This document shows positions 27,201-37,164 of a stretch of 64,000 nucleotides of DNA, piece by piece (position 1 is the stretch's first letter; each line of letters starts with the position of its first letter). Origin of the DNA: Gonatopus flavifemur (taxonomy: Eukaryota > Arthropoda > Insecta > Hymenoptera > Dryinidae); contig JAFFJZ010000001.1 in assembly GCA_018340375.1 (NCBI GenBank), positions 71,912,001-71,976,000 of the forward strand, written 5' to 3'. A program made the translations under genes and the position numbers. The notes under the pieces were generated by a model. The model was given only the letters and a program-made list of their open reading frames with translations, was not told the origin of the DNA and searched no databases.

Positions 27201-30200
27201 CCGCGATAGACGGTAATAGACGGGAAGGACGTAGAAGTAGCTACGGCGCCTACGCTGGGAGCACAAGCGGCGACGGTATGGTTCAAAGGAATCCACACAC
27301 GCCCAACTCACTAGCCCTACACGCGCAAATGTCACCACTCTCTTTGGTTACGGCGGTGGCAGCATCAGGTGGTCAACATCACGGGCCACCTCAGTCGTTG
27401 GTGAACGGAAGCACCGCACATACACCGCTACCACATCACCCGCATCACCCTCAACATCCCCAAGGACCCTTAGGTCAGCCCTCTAATGCTGGTAATTATT
27501 TTATTTGTGATGAAAAAAATCAAATCGGTTCGAATTGAAAACACATATTTCATCACAGCGGTATCCAAAGAGAACGTTGAAAGATAGAATAAAGAAAAAA
27601 TGAAGAATTGACAATTCGGTGGAACGTATGCCAAAGGTCTTCTGGTTACACTCAGACTTGTCATATTATTACGATTGATATATAATCTGTGATAATAATA
27701 ACTCGTGAACCACGATTCGTTCTGTCATTCTCTTTCAATCTTGACGTAAATTTCGTGGAAATGTCTCATAAGATGAAAAGCTTGAAGGAAAAGAAAGAGA
27801 AATGTTAGGGAAGAAGAAGGAGGGAAAAGAAAGCGAGGAGGGGAAAAAGAGAAAGAGAGGGAGAGAAAGAGTTTATTTTAAATCGGTAGTTAGGGTCTTT
27901 GGAGGCCTCCCCGGAGATGATGATGATGATGATGATGGTGATGCGAAAGAGCGAAGGAGGCGTAATTGATTGTACGATCCTACAGGAGACAGGCGTTAAC
28001 GGATGACTTTCGCTAACGAGCATTCCTATATTTTCTCTATACCCCATTTGTGTGCTTCTTCCTTACTCGTCTTCGTCGTTCAACCCTATGTCCAAACTCT
28101 TGATCCCTTTGGTTTATCCACCGTCACTCTCTTATATATACCGTATCATTTATATTCTTTGACTTCATTTGTTCTACGATAATCTTTCGTTGATGGCAGA
28201 TCATTTTCACATCAATGTGAATCTTCAAAAATGTTTGTTCCTCCAATTGAAATTTTCAATAAAAAACGATCAAAGTGTATGGTTTTCCCGTATAGGTCAT
28301 TTGTCCATACGTCTGATCTGGAACGTTTCTCGAAATCGTTCAGTCAACTTAACAGCTCCCCTCTTGTCTCTTTCTCTGATCTTTGGGTAGAACTGATGGA
28401 CCGATGCCAATCAACGAACCGGCGCGACTTCAATTTGAACGCCTCACGTCGACGCGCTTCTTTGGGCCTCGTAATACGAATAAACATTAAAAAAGCTGGG
28501 TTATTGAGGTGCGATTGACGTTGTCAGCTGTTCGATCGATTATTTCACCAACATAATTAATCATCACGTGATATTAATATCCAATAACGAAACTATAGGC
28601 GGAATCAAAATATTCTTTCTTATTCGTAGACTCTGATTAATGTGTATCCTGCCGGGGGTTTTTCTTTTTTCATTTTGGTTCAAGACTTTGACCGCGAATG
28701 AGATCAATGGACTTTTTATTTATAATTTCGTATCGCAAATGAACCCATGATTCTCTATTGTGTTGTTTTCTATCCAGTGGATTTTAATTTTTTCTAGTTT
28801 TTATGAGAATCAATAATAACATTGGCGGGAAGAAAAAATTGAATCTAGACTGCTCTAACCAGTCATCACAGTTTCAACGTGTATTTTATTACAGTTTAGC
28901 GAAATTGAAATGATATATTCTTATTTGATTATTTTAAATACCGCGATGTATTTGATTGAAGAAAATAAATAGTTTAGCTTCCTATGTCAATTCTTTAATT
29001 GCCGCGTACAACGAGTACGTGCCGTTACATGATATACAGTTTTATTACAATGTTGGGAGAAGACGTTCCTGATGGAATAATTACATTCGTAATACAGTAT
29101 CGAGTCAACTAATCACATACTTTATTGCATTTCACGATAGTCAGTCTGCTTAAGAAAACGATTGTGCGATATAATTATCTTGAAGGCATGAATAATTCAC
29201 CATGTACGTTGATATTAATTTTAATTGAATGTATTTTATATTTCACAGGTCCGATCCCTGGTATGGCACCTGCCGAGTTTGAAGCACGCATGGTCGAATA
29301 CGTGAAATTGTTAAATAAAGAACTGAGGAGCGCAGGAGCTGGTACACCGCCTCCGATGATTCATAGGCAAGGCAGCGCTTCACCTCCCGCCACAACGCCA
29401 CCTAGGGATGGAGCTTTTAGTGCCCTTGAAATGTCCCGATTAACTCTTTGGAATATGTATAATAATAACACCCTGTACCCTGGAGTGGGTCACCAACCAC
29501 CTCTTTCTCCACAAACTTCACATTCGCCAGTTCCTCAAGAATCCACTCCAGAGCCACAAAGAGAAGCTCTCGATCTTGGACTCAGGTGAGAGAGAACAAT
29601 ATTTCGCTGAAAATTCTTTGAGCATCAGCCCATAGAAAACAGAAGGATTTTGGATTATCCGTCCTGTAATAATTAGTAGTAACACCCAACAATACTGGCG
29701 AATCTTGCAATAATAAAACTGAATCATATTGATATGGTTTGCAGATCCTCACCCGCGTCATCATCACCAAATAGACAAAGTCCTCCTTCAACGAGCAGCA
29801 TACAACCTAAAAGAGAAAAATCCCTCACACCTGGACCTCCCTCGGCCAAAAGGTTACATCCAACTTCAGAAGATGAACACCCCCCAGAAAAAGGTGTTTC
29901 TCATTCCCTTGGCACACACATCAAAATCTCTAATCGAGGTGAGTAGAGTATTTTGAGTATCAACTTTGAAACACTTCATCCTTCACCACGTGAAATCCCG
30001 AGATATCTCACAGAATTGTATGTTCCTCATGCCTGATTTTATTCTCTTGTTTTCCTTTCAGGAGACGGGAGAAAAGGTGATAATTCTTTGGTAGTGAGTA
30101 TGGAATTGAACGGAGTTATGTATCAAGGTGTTCTTTTCGCTCAAAACGACAGCGAAAATACAACGACAAACACAACAAGCAACAGTAATACAAAAACGTC

Positions 30201-30219
30201 GCGAAGCATAGTTTCGTGA
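18242..30219 (+). CDS. retn: retained/dead ringer (ARID3-type) transcription factor, 3' part, five exons
   Basis: Join of 18242-18425, 27133-27491, 29249-29585, 29745-29938 and 30062-30219. With one base from a missing upstream exon this gives 410 residues and a TGA stop. All junctions are GT-AG and in phase. Order: most of an ARID domain (GTPINRLPIMAKSVLDLYEL to YMKYLYPYECEK), the ELQAAIDGNRREGRR block typical of the ARID3/retn group, a Ser/Pro/His-rich linker, and a C-terminal REKLES-like block (NSLVVSMELNGVMYQGVLF). Family knowledge: ARID3 proteins bind AT-rich DNA in the nucleus, and REKLES mediates self-association. Drosophila retn acts in embryonic patterning and neural development. The N-terminus lies upstream and was not found. 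Confidence in the family is very high. Confidence 0.95.
21257..21282. repeat. (TACA)n microsatellite
   Basis: Six TACA units followed by a TATATATG tail, within the large retn intron. Confidence 0.9.
22074..22150. mobile_element. half copy of the AGCTATTTTTTAG MITE
   Basis: TTCTTTAGCTGCCACAGCTA, then ACTAAGCGG and GAGAAATGTAGCTAC, follow the same order as positions 6727-6783. No matching right arm is visible, so it looks truncated. Confidence 0.5.
22248..22482. mobile_element. MITE with CACGCAGAAAA ends
   Basis: Both arms, about 60 bases long, read CACGCAGAAAA, then TCCCATAATTTATTGAGGAT and CAGCGC, in inverted orientation. The inner part again pairs (AAGTACCATAATT with AATTATGGGACTTTT). No clear target duplication. 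235 bases in the large retn intron. Confidence 0.8.
22657..22806 (+). repeat. dispersed repeat shared with 60385-60540 (inverted)
   Basis: TATTTATTTGTCCTCTCTCT, then TAAATTAAATATTCAATTAGATGCAAAAA-like sequence, TTGTGGCGAATAAATTG and GCATTCCATTATTTGATT, appear here. The same order occurs on the opposite strand 38 kb away, so this is a diverged interspersed element. Confidence 0.75.
23275..23430 (+). repeat. dispersed repeat shared with 63470-63600
   Basis: CAAAAAGTGAAATGGTTTCTCAAA, a GGGGAA stretch, then TTCCCTTACGATCAGAAAA matches a segment near the right end of the window in the same order and orientation. It is a decayed copy of an interspersed repeat. Confidence 0.6.
23721..23864. mobile_element. 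MITE-like inverted repeat, AATTTTGTAGGATTCTTG arms
   Basis: The left arm GAATTCTTGTCAGGATTTGG with TTCTACACAA pairs with the right arm, whose reverse complement is GATTCTTGTGAGGATTTGCTTCTACACAA. Arms are about 45 bases, spacer about 50 bases. Confidence 0.7.
24697..25343. mobile_element. 647-bp foldback element with CCCACCCAACACAG ends
   Basis: Long inverted arms start CCCACCCAACACAGTTTG and continue through GCGACAAACAG, the TTACTGGT/ACCAGTA block, AACCAGGA and GTTATATCTCTGCG. The arms span about 200 bases each, with a central AT-rich spacer around 24900-25110. No transposase. Two small open frames lying on the arms are not genes. Confidence 0.85.
25400..25485. mobile_element. short AT-rich MITE (AAATTATATATAATTTATA core)
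   Basis: CCAAAATTATATATAATTTA on the left pairs with TATACAATTTTGAACATTTTCC on the right. The same architecture recurs at 26184-26278, 37312-37410 and about 48398-48480. Confidence 0.5.
26184..26278. mobile_element. short AT-rich MITE, second copy
   Basis: The left arm GTGTGGAAAATGTTTCAGAA and the reverse complement of the right arm, CCACGTAGAAAAATGGTCAA, flank a TATATAATTATATA palindromic core. Confidence 0.55.
27133..27491 (+). CDS. retn: retn exon: end of ARID domain, extended ARID block and linker
   Basis: The acceptor TTTTACAG supplies the G that completes the split glutamine codon. The exon then reads YMKYLYPYECEKEHLSTP, LQAAIDGNRREGRRSSYG, and a Ser/Gly/Pro linker with MSPLSLVTAVAASGGQ and a His-Pro run (PHHPHHPQHPQ). 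The donor GTAATT leaves one G. The ARID-proximal part is strongly conserved. The rest is low complexity, as in other retn proteins. Confidence 0.94.
27807..27871 (+). repeat. homopurine tract
   Basis: Two purine-only runs, 27807-27833 and 27835-27871, are separated by a single C. They consist of GGGAAGAAGAAGG-, GAGGAGGGG- and AGAGAAAGAGAGGGAG-type sequence, directly downstream of a retn exon. Confidence 0.85.
27915..27938. repeat. (GAT)n microsatellite
   Basis: About eight GAT units in the retn intron, interrupted at the end by GGTGAT. Confidence 0.9.
29249..29585 (+). CDS. retn: retn exon: PIPGMAPAEFEARMVEYVKL segment
   Basis: Acceptor TTTCACAG; GT completes a split glycine codon. The exon encodes a short helix-like segment (FEARMVEYVKLLNKEL) that aligns in position with the ESRMMEYLQLI segment of Drosophila Retn. 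A Pro/Ser/Thr-rich stretch and LTLWNMYNNNT (compare ALWHMYHNNN) follow, then the QREALDLGL motif. The GTGAGA donor splits an arginine codon. The upstream open frame beginning at 29125 is intron. Confidence 0.93.
29745..29938 (+). CDS. retn: retn exon: Ser/Pro-rich segment before REKLES
   Basis: Preceded by TTTGCAG after a short 159-base intron. It reads SSPASSSPNRQSPPSTS, then PKREKSLTPGPPSAKR, and ends GTHIKISNRG at a GTGAGT donor. PPSAKR matches the PPPAKR of the fly protein, and ISNRG opens the REKLES block. Conservation is moderate, but the phase fit on both sides is exact. Confidence 0.92.
30062..30219 (+). CDS. retn: retn terminal exon: REKLES-like block and stop
   Basis: The acceptor TTCCTTTCAG completes the glycine codon. 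The exon encodes DGRKGDNSLVVSMELNGVMY, then QGVLFAQN, an Asn/Thr/Ser-rich tail and TGA at 30217-30219. NSLVVSMELNGVMYQGVLF is the diagnostic C-terminal block of ARID3/retn proteins. The tail is only about 24 residues, far shorter than the long acidic tail of the fly protein. Confidence 0.93.
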
Positions 30220-33200
30220 ACAGCGCTGTGAAGAAATATTTTGAAAATCCCTCATTTCTTTCTCGTTTTAGTGGATATCTCGATATTTAATGATGATTTC
30301 AACGCAACTCTTTGCAGCAATAACGTCTGTCTTGATATACTGAATCGGAGCAGTCTATCACACAGGTTCGATAGGAACACATATTGAATCTCTTCCATTA
30401 GATCAAAGATCGAATAAAAGTATTTATGCGTGCCGATATTTTTTATCTTCACGTTGATATGTTATTTATAATCTTGCGAATAACGAAATTCGAATCATCT
30501 TATTATATGATTACTAATAATAATAATAAAATGATTAAGATATAACGAATGCAAACGTGAGTTCAGTCTCTTTTGTGATTTCACGTTCTCTTAGTCGGTT
30601 GAACAATGGAAATTAATCATGATTTTCATGGAAATACTGATATAGATATTTTTGAAGAATGTTATTAGTCAATAGCATCGTATACGTACTTTATATCGAA
30701 TAAAGTATCGTGAAAATTTGTGCAATTTGAATTGAGTGATGAAGGATTGTAAATGAATGAAATAATAATTTACGAACAACGAATGCATTAGGAATATTTT
30801 TTTTTTTTTAATTGTATATCACGGTATTCAATTGTTCGCGATAGACTGCTCGATTCTAAATTTTGATCGTTGATTCACGTAATATAGGAATAATGCGTGT
30901 ATGGATCAGAGTGCAATGAGAGTGAGATAAACAGATATGTCCTCGTTGGAAAAATATATTCTCAAGGTGTGTTGTTCTTTCATTTGAGATTCTACTAAAA
31001 TTTGTATTGTTTCAAGATGAATTTCATTCTCATTGACAATTTTTGGCTTAATCTATTCGAGAGGAAATATTGTTATCTTCATCAAAGGATTCCTGCAACA
31101 GGAAGTGCGAATTTTAATCTACGTTGATATTTGAGTTTGTAGTAATTAGAAAAACAATAGTTGGAAAAAAAGAACTATTTGAACTTCCTGTACAAAAATT
31201 CATACTTCTGCACTTTGATTGTTATCTAAGGATAACTCGGATGTATGTTTACAAGAGTTATATGTACAGTTCCTTGCGGATTTGTTCACGAAATCACTCA
31301 GAAATTTCTCAGAATCTCGAATGATCAATAAACAGCCGAAATAGTATTAATGTGCCAGAAATGGATTTCTGGTAGTAATGTCATCTTCTATTCACCGGAT
31401 GGAAATAAAACACCCTACTTTATTTATTTCCCTCGATTTCCAAGTGATTTGTAGGATGACAAATTTATATCCAGAGATATAGAAGTTTGGGGATGAAAAT
31501 GATCCTCATCCGAATTTTATAGCATTTTAAACAATTACGTGTACATTATTTTTACTTCGACCAACAATATACTTATTAGTACCATTGTGAATGTTTAATA
31601 CGAATTAATGCTCCGTTCGCTACGTCGTTTAATTATTAAGAGTGTATATAGTCATTTGTAGAGTTTCAACGAACTTTACACGAATCGCGTCAAGTTGTTT
31701 TTATTTCTCGCGATACGATGCTGTTTTAATGCAATCTTCTATTTTGTACACAATCGAAGGGGTTTCAGTTAATTTATAGTTTCATTTACATATGCAACCG
31801 AAATTTATATGAAGTTTACAAATTTTATTTTTATCATTTGTTAAATTCAATTCTCGTCGTTCAATCAGTCCTCGCGTCGAAGCGTACATCACTTTCCCAT
31901 CACATTTGATGATTTCTTTTTCTCTTATTCTCACTATACAAGTAACGACATGGATATGATTAATATAATTATCTTACGATCTAAATTCTCGCAAGTTCTT
32001 GGAAGTTCCAGTCGACATTGATACGATTAGATGAAAAATAAAATCCAGATACGAAATGTTTGGCGATATTTTTCATTCAAATATACATTCATTCTAAATC
32101 TCTTTATATTCCATTATTGTTGAAGATTTTGTAATATTTATCATCACATGTCCTATGTTTTTATAGAATATTTTCTCCATGGAGGAACCCAATTCGTGCA
32201 CAAATTGTGTCATAACAACGATAAACATCCATCATCGTATTTTTTCGTATTTTGATTTTAGTTTGCACCTGGTTGTCGTGTCACAATGAAAGAATCCTCA
32301 CATCACGACAGTTCGGAACGAATTTTTTCTGAATCCATTAGGAATTGTTGTGCTATATGGTGGAAACATGATCCTCAATCGTAGTTATTAGAATATTTAA
32401 TATAGCGAAAGTAAGATATTAGCTTAATCCTGTTACAACGAAGATGAAAATGATTATGAATAACGAATCGCTGAGACGTTGGAGAGATCTTGAAAACAAA
32501 AAAATTGATGATTGATGCAGATATAGATTGCCCTAAATTATAAATATTCAAAGTGAAGGGGAGAAGAAGAAACTGTTTTATTGTTTATATAGTTCGAAGG
32601 TTGGCCAAAAAGACTGTTTATATAGGACGAGTAATTACACTAGACATTATACCTTCTTATATATGATTATTAATAACGATATTATCGTCATTGTCAATAT
32701 TAACATTATTATGAATATATGCTATAACTATTCCTATATTATTATATTGTTAGTATTATTCGCGGCTATTATTATTAATCTTGTTATGGTGTGAGAAAGC
32801 GAGTGTGTGATCATTTTCAATCAAAACAAAGAAAGGACAAAAGCAGAAATCTCAAATCAAATCAAAGCTTTTTGAATCCCCGTTGGAAACGAGAATGATA
32901 TCGAATTGATTTTGATAGAACTACAATAATCCTTCAAATCCAATCGAATTGAATCGTTTCCAACGAGGATGGTTTTCATAAGAAAAGTCAGATGAATCAT
33001 CATTTCATTGAGTTTGTACGTTCATTTGCATTCTTTGAATTCTCAAAAAAGAGCGAGGAGAGATTATTGTATAAATTACAATACTAATGACAAATAATGA
33101 TAGATCTGTGGTACAGACTTGTAAACAAAAACACTTAGAGGAAACAGATATTCTTAACGGTGTATAAATATCTGTTGGAAGAGTTGAGATAAAATACAAA

Positions 33201-34244
33201 TACTTTGGTGAAACATGTCAAATACTTCTGAAGAATAATAAAAATACATTCGGGATAATTTGTTTCCTTTTTTCTACGAGTATTTGTTTTTATACGGACA
33301 TATTTCAAAGAGGTGTTTTTTACAATGAAATAATACTGTGGTAACGTTAAAAATATGCCTCTTCGTTAGCACGAATGAATTTTTGTTAAGCTCATTAATG
33401 TCTTGTCAAATATATCGTGTAAGACATGATGCAAACTTATAGCATATAAATGTTGTATGAAAATTCATGGAAAACAAAACCGAAAACGAAGCATACCAAT
33501 GACTTCATAGGTTTGTAGTCATACGCGATGCTTTGGTTTGTTAATTGTGATTTTGATAGGAAATTTATATAAGGCGATTAGAACGGTTGAGGCCACATCG
33601 TTCTGTGCGCCCCTGCCTTCGGCATTTAAATATATCGATTGAATGATGAATTTTCTTGGACATATAAATGGAATGCACCACATTTATGAGCATAATAATT
33701 ATTATAGCAATGATTATTATAAATGTTGTATATATAGACATGATTCTGTCACTGAAATAATGAAACAGACGCTGATGACATTTCAATATCGTAATAGTCT
33801 TCATAAAATAGCGCTTAGTTAATTATCTGTAAATCCATGTAAACGTGCTCTCACGATCATGAATAAAATTGGCATTACTTTTATATGAAATGTTCAACTT
33901 CTTTGCTGTGTTTCTTCAAATATGATCATTATTTACATCAATTACTTGAGAAAAGTTATGGGTAATTGCACAATTTGTGGGAATATTTCGGGCGAGCTGT
34001 TCAAGCGGCTTTAATTTCCTTCGTGGAAATGAAGCGTACAACTAAGGGTGCAAGAAAAGTGCTGGCAAAGTCAATCAAAAGAATGTATAATCCGTAATGC
34101 GTAGAAGGCGCGCACAAAAACGTTTCAATGGAATTTTTAGATTTGCCGAGCACAGGAATTGAAGTGTGCTTGGATTTTTTATGAATATTTATCGCAGTTT
34201 CTGCTGCAAAGTTTTGTTTACTTCGATAAAGATTTTTTCAATCG
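30220..34244. other. retn 3' flank, no further gene seen
   Basis: AT-rich DNA with several AATAAA signals, a T10 run near 30800 and (AAT)n-like stretches around 30510 and 32690-32760. No open frame shows family features and no clear foldback element was seen. Part of it may be retn 3' UTR. Confidence 0.6.
30413..30418 (+). terminator. candidate polyadenylation signal AATAAA for retn
   Basis: AATAAA lies about 195 bases after the stop and is followed within 25 bases by a T-rich stretch. Another AATAAA occurs at 30699-30704, so the UTR may be longer. Confidence 0.35.
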
Positions 34245-34599
34245 ACTGTCTTCAGGGGCGTCTTTACGTTTTCCCCGCCCAGGGGCTGATAATATTTCGC
34301 CGCCCCCAACCTGAGCTGAATTAATATTTTCAATCATTCTCTCAGGTGTATTCATGTTATTTGGAAACTATGATACTAATAAAACTTTGACACACTCAAC
34401 AGGATTAAACATTTAGCATTATAAACTATTGGTAACCTACATTTCCTTAATCGAAAAAAATATCGGAATTATTGAATAAACTTATCCATCTGATCAGAAA
34501 CTTTTATATAAGTGTATAGGATCAACGAGTTACCGGAATTAAAGCTCTAGAGGTGCCAAGATCGAATGGTGATTTTGAATAAAAATTTCAGAATTTTTC

Positions 34600-34850
34600 C
34601 TCAAATCTGAGAGTATTTCTTAAAATTTGAGAATATTTCTGAAGTTTGTAATAAAGATAAAACGGTCCATATTTCTGTTGAATTTTACTTGAAAATTGAT
34701 GACAGATTCTGAATACCTAACAAAGAATAGAAAGAAAATATGAACTTTCCAAAAGTCGCACATTAAATTTCACAAATTGTATTTCAGGGAAATTCTAGGA
34801 AAATCTTCCCGTTGGAAAGATTATAACGATATGCTTGCCGATGAAAAGGG
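34600..34850. mobile_element. decayed copy of the 44363-44858 MITE nested in the hAT element
   Basis: GAGAATATTTCT, then TAATAAAGATAAAACGGT, AACTTTCCAAAAGTCGCACA and TAAATTTCACAAA, follow the same order as the left arm of the TA-flanked element at 44363. The inverted half is missing or unrecognisable. Confidence 0.55.
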
Positions 34851-35012
34851 AAATGCGAACTTGTGAAAAAGGTTAAATTGCTACCTGGAGAAATTTGTTT
34901 GAATCAAATAAAAAATACATAATGAAAATTCATTCATTGAAAAAAAATTTCATTAATTCAAAAAACTTTGACAGCAGATTGATACGTAAATTATTTCCGT
35001 GAATTTCCGTCG

Positions 35013-35244
35013 CACAGCAATTGATGAGAAAATGTTCTTATTATGAAACACTATGGATTTTGCAACAGGATATTCATAAGTAAACCAGCAAGTCCTATGA
35101 ATTTCTGTTTATGATTCATCATGTATCCCCATGAACATACATTCATGAGCAGAAATTCATAGGACTTGCTGGTTGACTTATGAATATCGTGTTGCAAAAT
35201 CCATAGTGTTTCATAATAACAACATTTTCTTATGAATTGCTATG
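35013..35244. mobile_element. foldback element nested in the hAT element
   Basis: Arms of about 95 bases are nearly identical in inverse: CACAGCAATTGATGAGAAAA, TTATGAAACACTATGGATTT, TGCAACA and CCAGCAAGTCCTATGAATTT. A spacer of about 40 bases lies around 35110-35150. Confidence 0.85.
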
Positions 35245-35926
35245 AAACTTGAACCAGGGTAAGGAATAGAACAGTTCAAACAACCATACACGGCGGTTTG
35301 ATGAGTTCATGCACAAATCATGTTCAAATGTATCCAACTTCCGTACATACACTTTAAATTCCAATGTTTTATTTTGATACACTCAGAGTTTGAAGCCTGT
35401 AGCCGCTTTTAAAACGCTTCAGAGCATGTAAATATATCCATAAAATGGATTACATGTTCAATTATCAAATACTTAATCTGAGTTATCAACACATTTGTAT
35501 ATTTTTAAGTGTTTAACAAGTGAGTAAATGATTTAAATACTGTGAATATATTAACATAAAATATTTGAATTCACATTCTCCGCTCCCTTTGTGCTCGAAC
35601 GCATTTGATAACTGGAAAAAAACTTCTATAATTCTGCCGCCCCCTGAAATTTGCCGCCCTGGGCTATAGACCCTTGAGCCACCCCCCAAAGACGTCCCTG
35701 ACTGTCTTCTGATGGAAGGAATTTCTGATCACAACATAGATGAAGTTATTTTGGTTCTACCGGATTTACTGGATTCATAATGGCAATTATGAAAGAATTA
35801 AATTCCTTTATGTGAAGAACATATATATATTGTTTTTATTCATTTCCAATTTGTTTCAGTTGAGGACCTTCGATATGTCATTCATCACAAAAAATACAAA
35901 ATTCAAATACAACAGTGATTATAAAA

Positions 35927-36089
35927 AGGTTGCTGAAGTTGGAATCGTTTATTGAGACGAATTAGTAATCGAATAACGAGATACTCAATTGTGAAAGATC
36001 CAACATTTTGCAGTACTTTTTTAAGCGATAATCTTGTGGGTTTGGATTTTCGTTTCGTTTCTACAAACGATGCCAACTTCGGCAGAATG
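35927..36089. mobile_element. MITE with GTTGCTGAAGTTNGAATCG ends, copy 2
   Basis: The left arm GGTTGCTGAAGTTGGAATCG and the right arm (reverse complement CTGCCGAAGTTGGCATCG, then TTTGTAGAAACGAAACG) mark a shortened relative of 15500-15716. Confidence 0.6.
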
Positions 36090-36960
36090 ATTGTATTAAT
36101 TTTAGTACATACATTGATTTTAATCTATGTGGTAATCACATGAATGGAAATATTACATAAGAAGTTTTGAAAGATTTCAAATTGAATCAAGTGTATTGTA
36201 TTTTTATGAAACATTATCGGGAATATAATTCACTGTATTAATCTAATGAATGATCAAACAAAGATGTTTCGAAATTCTCTACAGAGGAAATTTTTCAAGA
36301 ATACATCAATTTCCTGGAGATTTCTTGTAAAAATTCTGAAGACTCATTTTCTTAAACTATGAAGCAATAACAAGTGCTGTGAAAATTCTGAACATTTGTT
36401 CATCCGAGTAATTTGAATTCGATTAATTCTTTCTAAAGTTTGAAAATTGATATCTATGCCAGATTTGATACATTAAAACAACCTCAAGTGTAAAAATCAA
36501 TCCGAACGTGCTATACAGTATATATTGCATGTTTAAGAAATATTATTTGCAGGGTGATTTTGAACATTCATATAACATTTGCAATTTTGACTATAATATT
36601 TCAGGAACCTTGGTAAAATGCTTATAGAATATGTATAAAACTAACTTATACCACATGGTTCTTAATTACATTGTACGTATGAAGATATATTATACACTTA
36701 GAGCTCTATAATACATGTATTTTGACTAGGAAAGAAAGCATTTAAAGTTCCAGTACAAGTTTTGAACGTAACATACTTTTGGAACTGAAATTAGTAATCT
36801 GAAATTCCGATTTCCATGTTTTACAAAATCAAATTCACTGCTTGTTTTTATCGGAATGAATGAAATAGACATATAATAATCAAACTTGAAAAATAAAGAG
36901 TTCATTAAGGAATGGAAATTAATACTATAAAAAAATTGATGATTCATTATAGAATGTTAC

Positions 36961-37164
36961 TTATGTTATTGGATGAATCACAGAATTCATTTCGAAACTT
37001 TTAATACAAGAAATTAAATTATCCTTTTCATGTTGATCCGCAAAAGAATATTCTACAGCTGCTTTGCATAGATCTATCAAGTCAGTTTTCTCGAGGGTAA
37101 AAGTAGAGCCAACTATTTCAAATTCCCGAGAAAGTGTTGTGTTGAATACTCCTTTATCATCCGT
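36961..37164 (-). CDS. Adal: Adal exon 7 (TDDKGVF motif, C-terminus)
   Basis: Acceptor TTTTCTCTAG. Encodes TDDKGVFNTTLSREFEIVGS, then LEKTDLIDLCKAAVEYSFAD and a short tail ending IHPIT before TAA at 36961-36963. Asp290/Asp291 are the predicted zinc-binding and substrate-binding acids. Confidence 0.93.
   Translation of the reverse strand, partial: TDDKGVFNTTLSREFEIVGSTFTLEKTDLIDLCKAAVEYSFADQHEKDNLISCIKSFEMNSVIHPIT

Larger units (their letters stand above)
27492..29248 (+). other. retn intron with purine tract and (GAT)n
   Basis: Canonical GTAATT donor and TTTCACAG acceptor. It holds a long purine-rich tract and a (GAT)n microsatellite. No further exon was identified, and the open frames at 28169-28518 show no family features. 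Confidence 0.75.
34253..35700. mobile_element. non-autonomous hAT-type element, 1,448 bp, with 8-bp target duplication
   Basis: The left end is CAGGGGCGTCTTTACG and the reverse complement of the right end CAGGGACGTCTTTGGG, with matching subterminal GCCCAGGG and GCCGCCCC blocks. The element is flanked exactly by ACTGTCTT at 34245-34252 and 35701-35708, a perfect 8-bp duplication. CAGGG-type ends with 8-bp duplications define the hAT superfamily. No transposase frame is visible, so it must be mobilised in trans or is dead. Two other repeats sit inside it. Confidence 0.92.
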
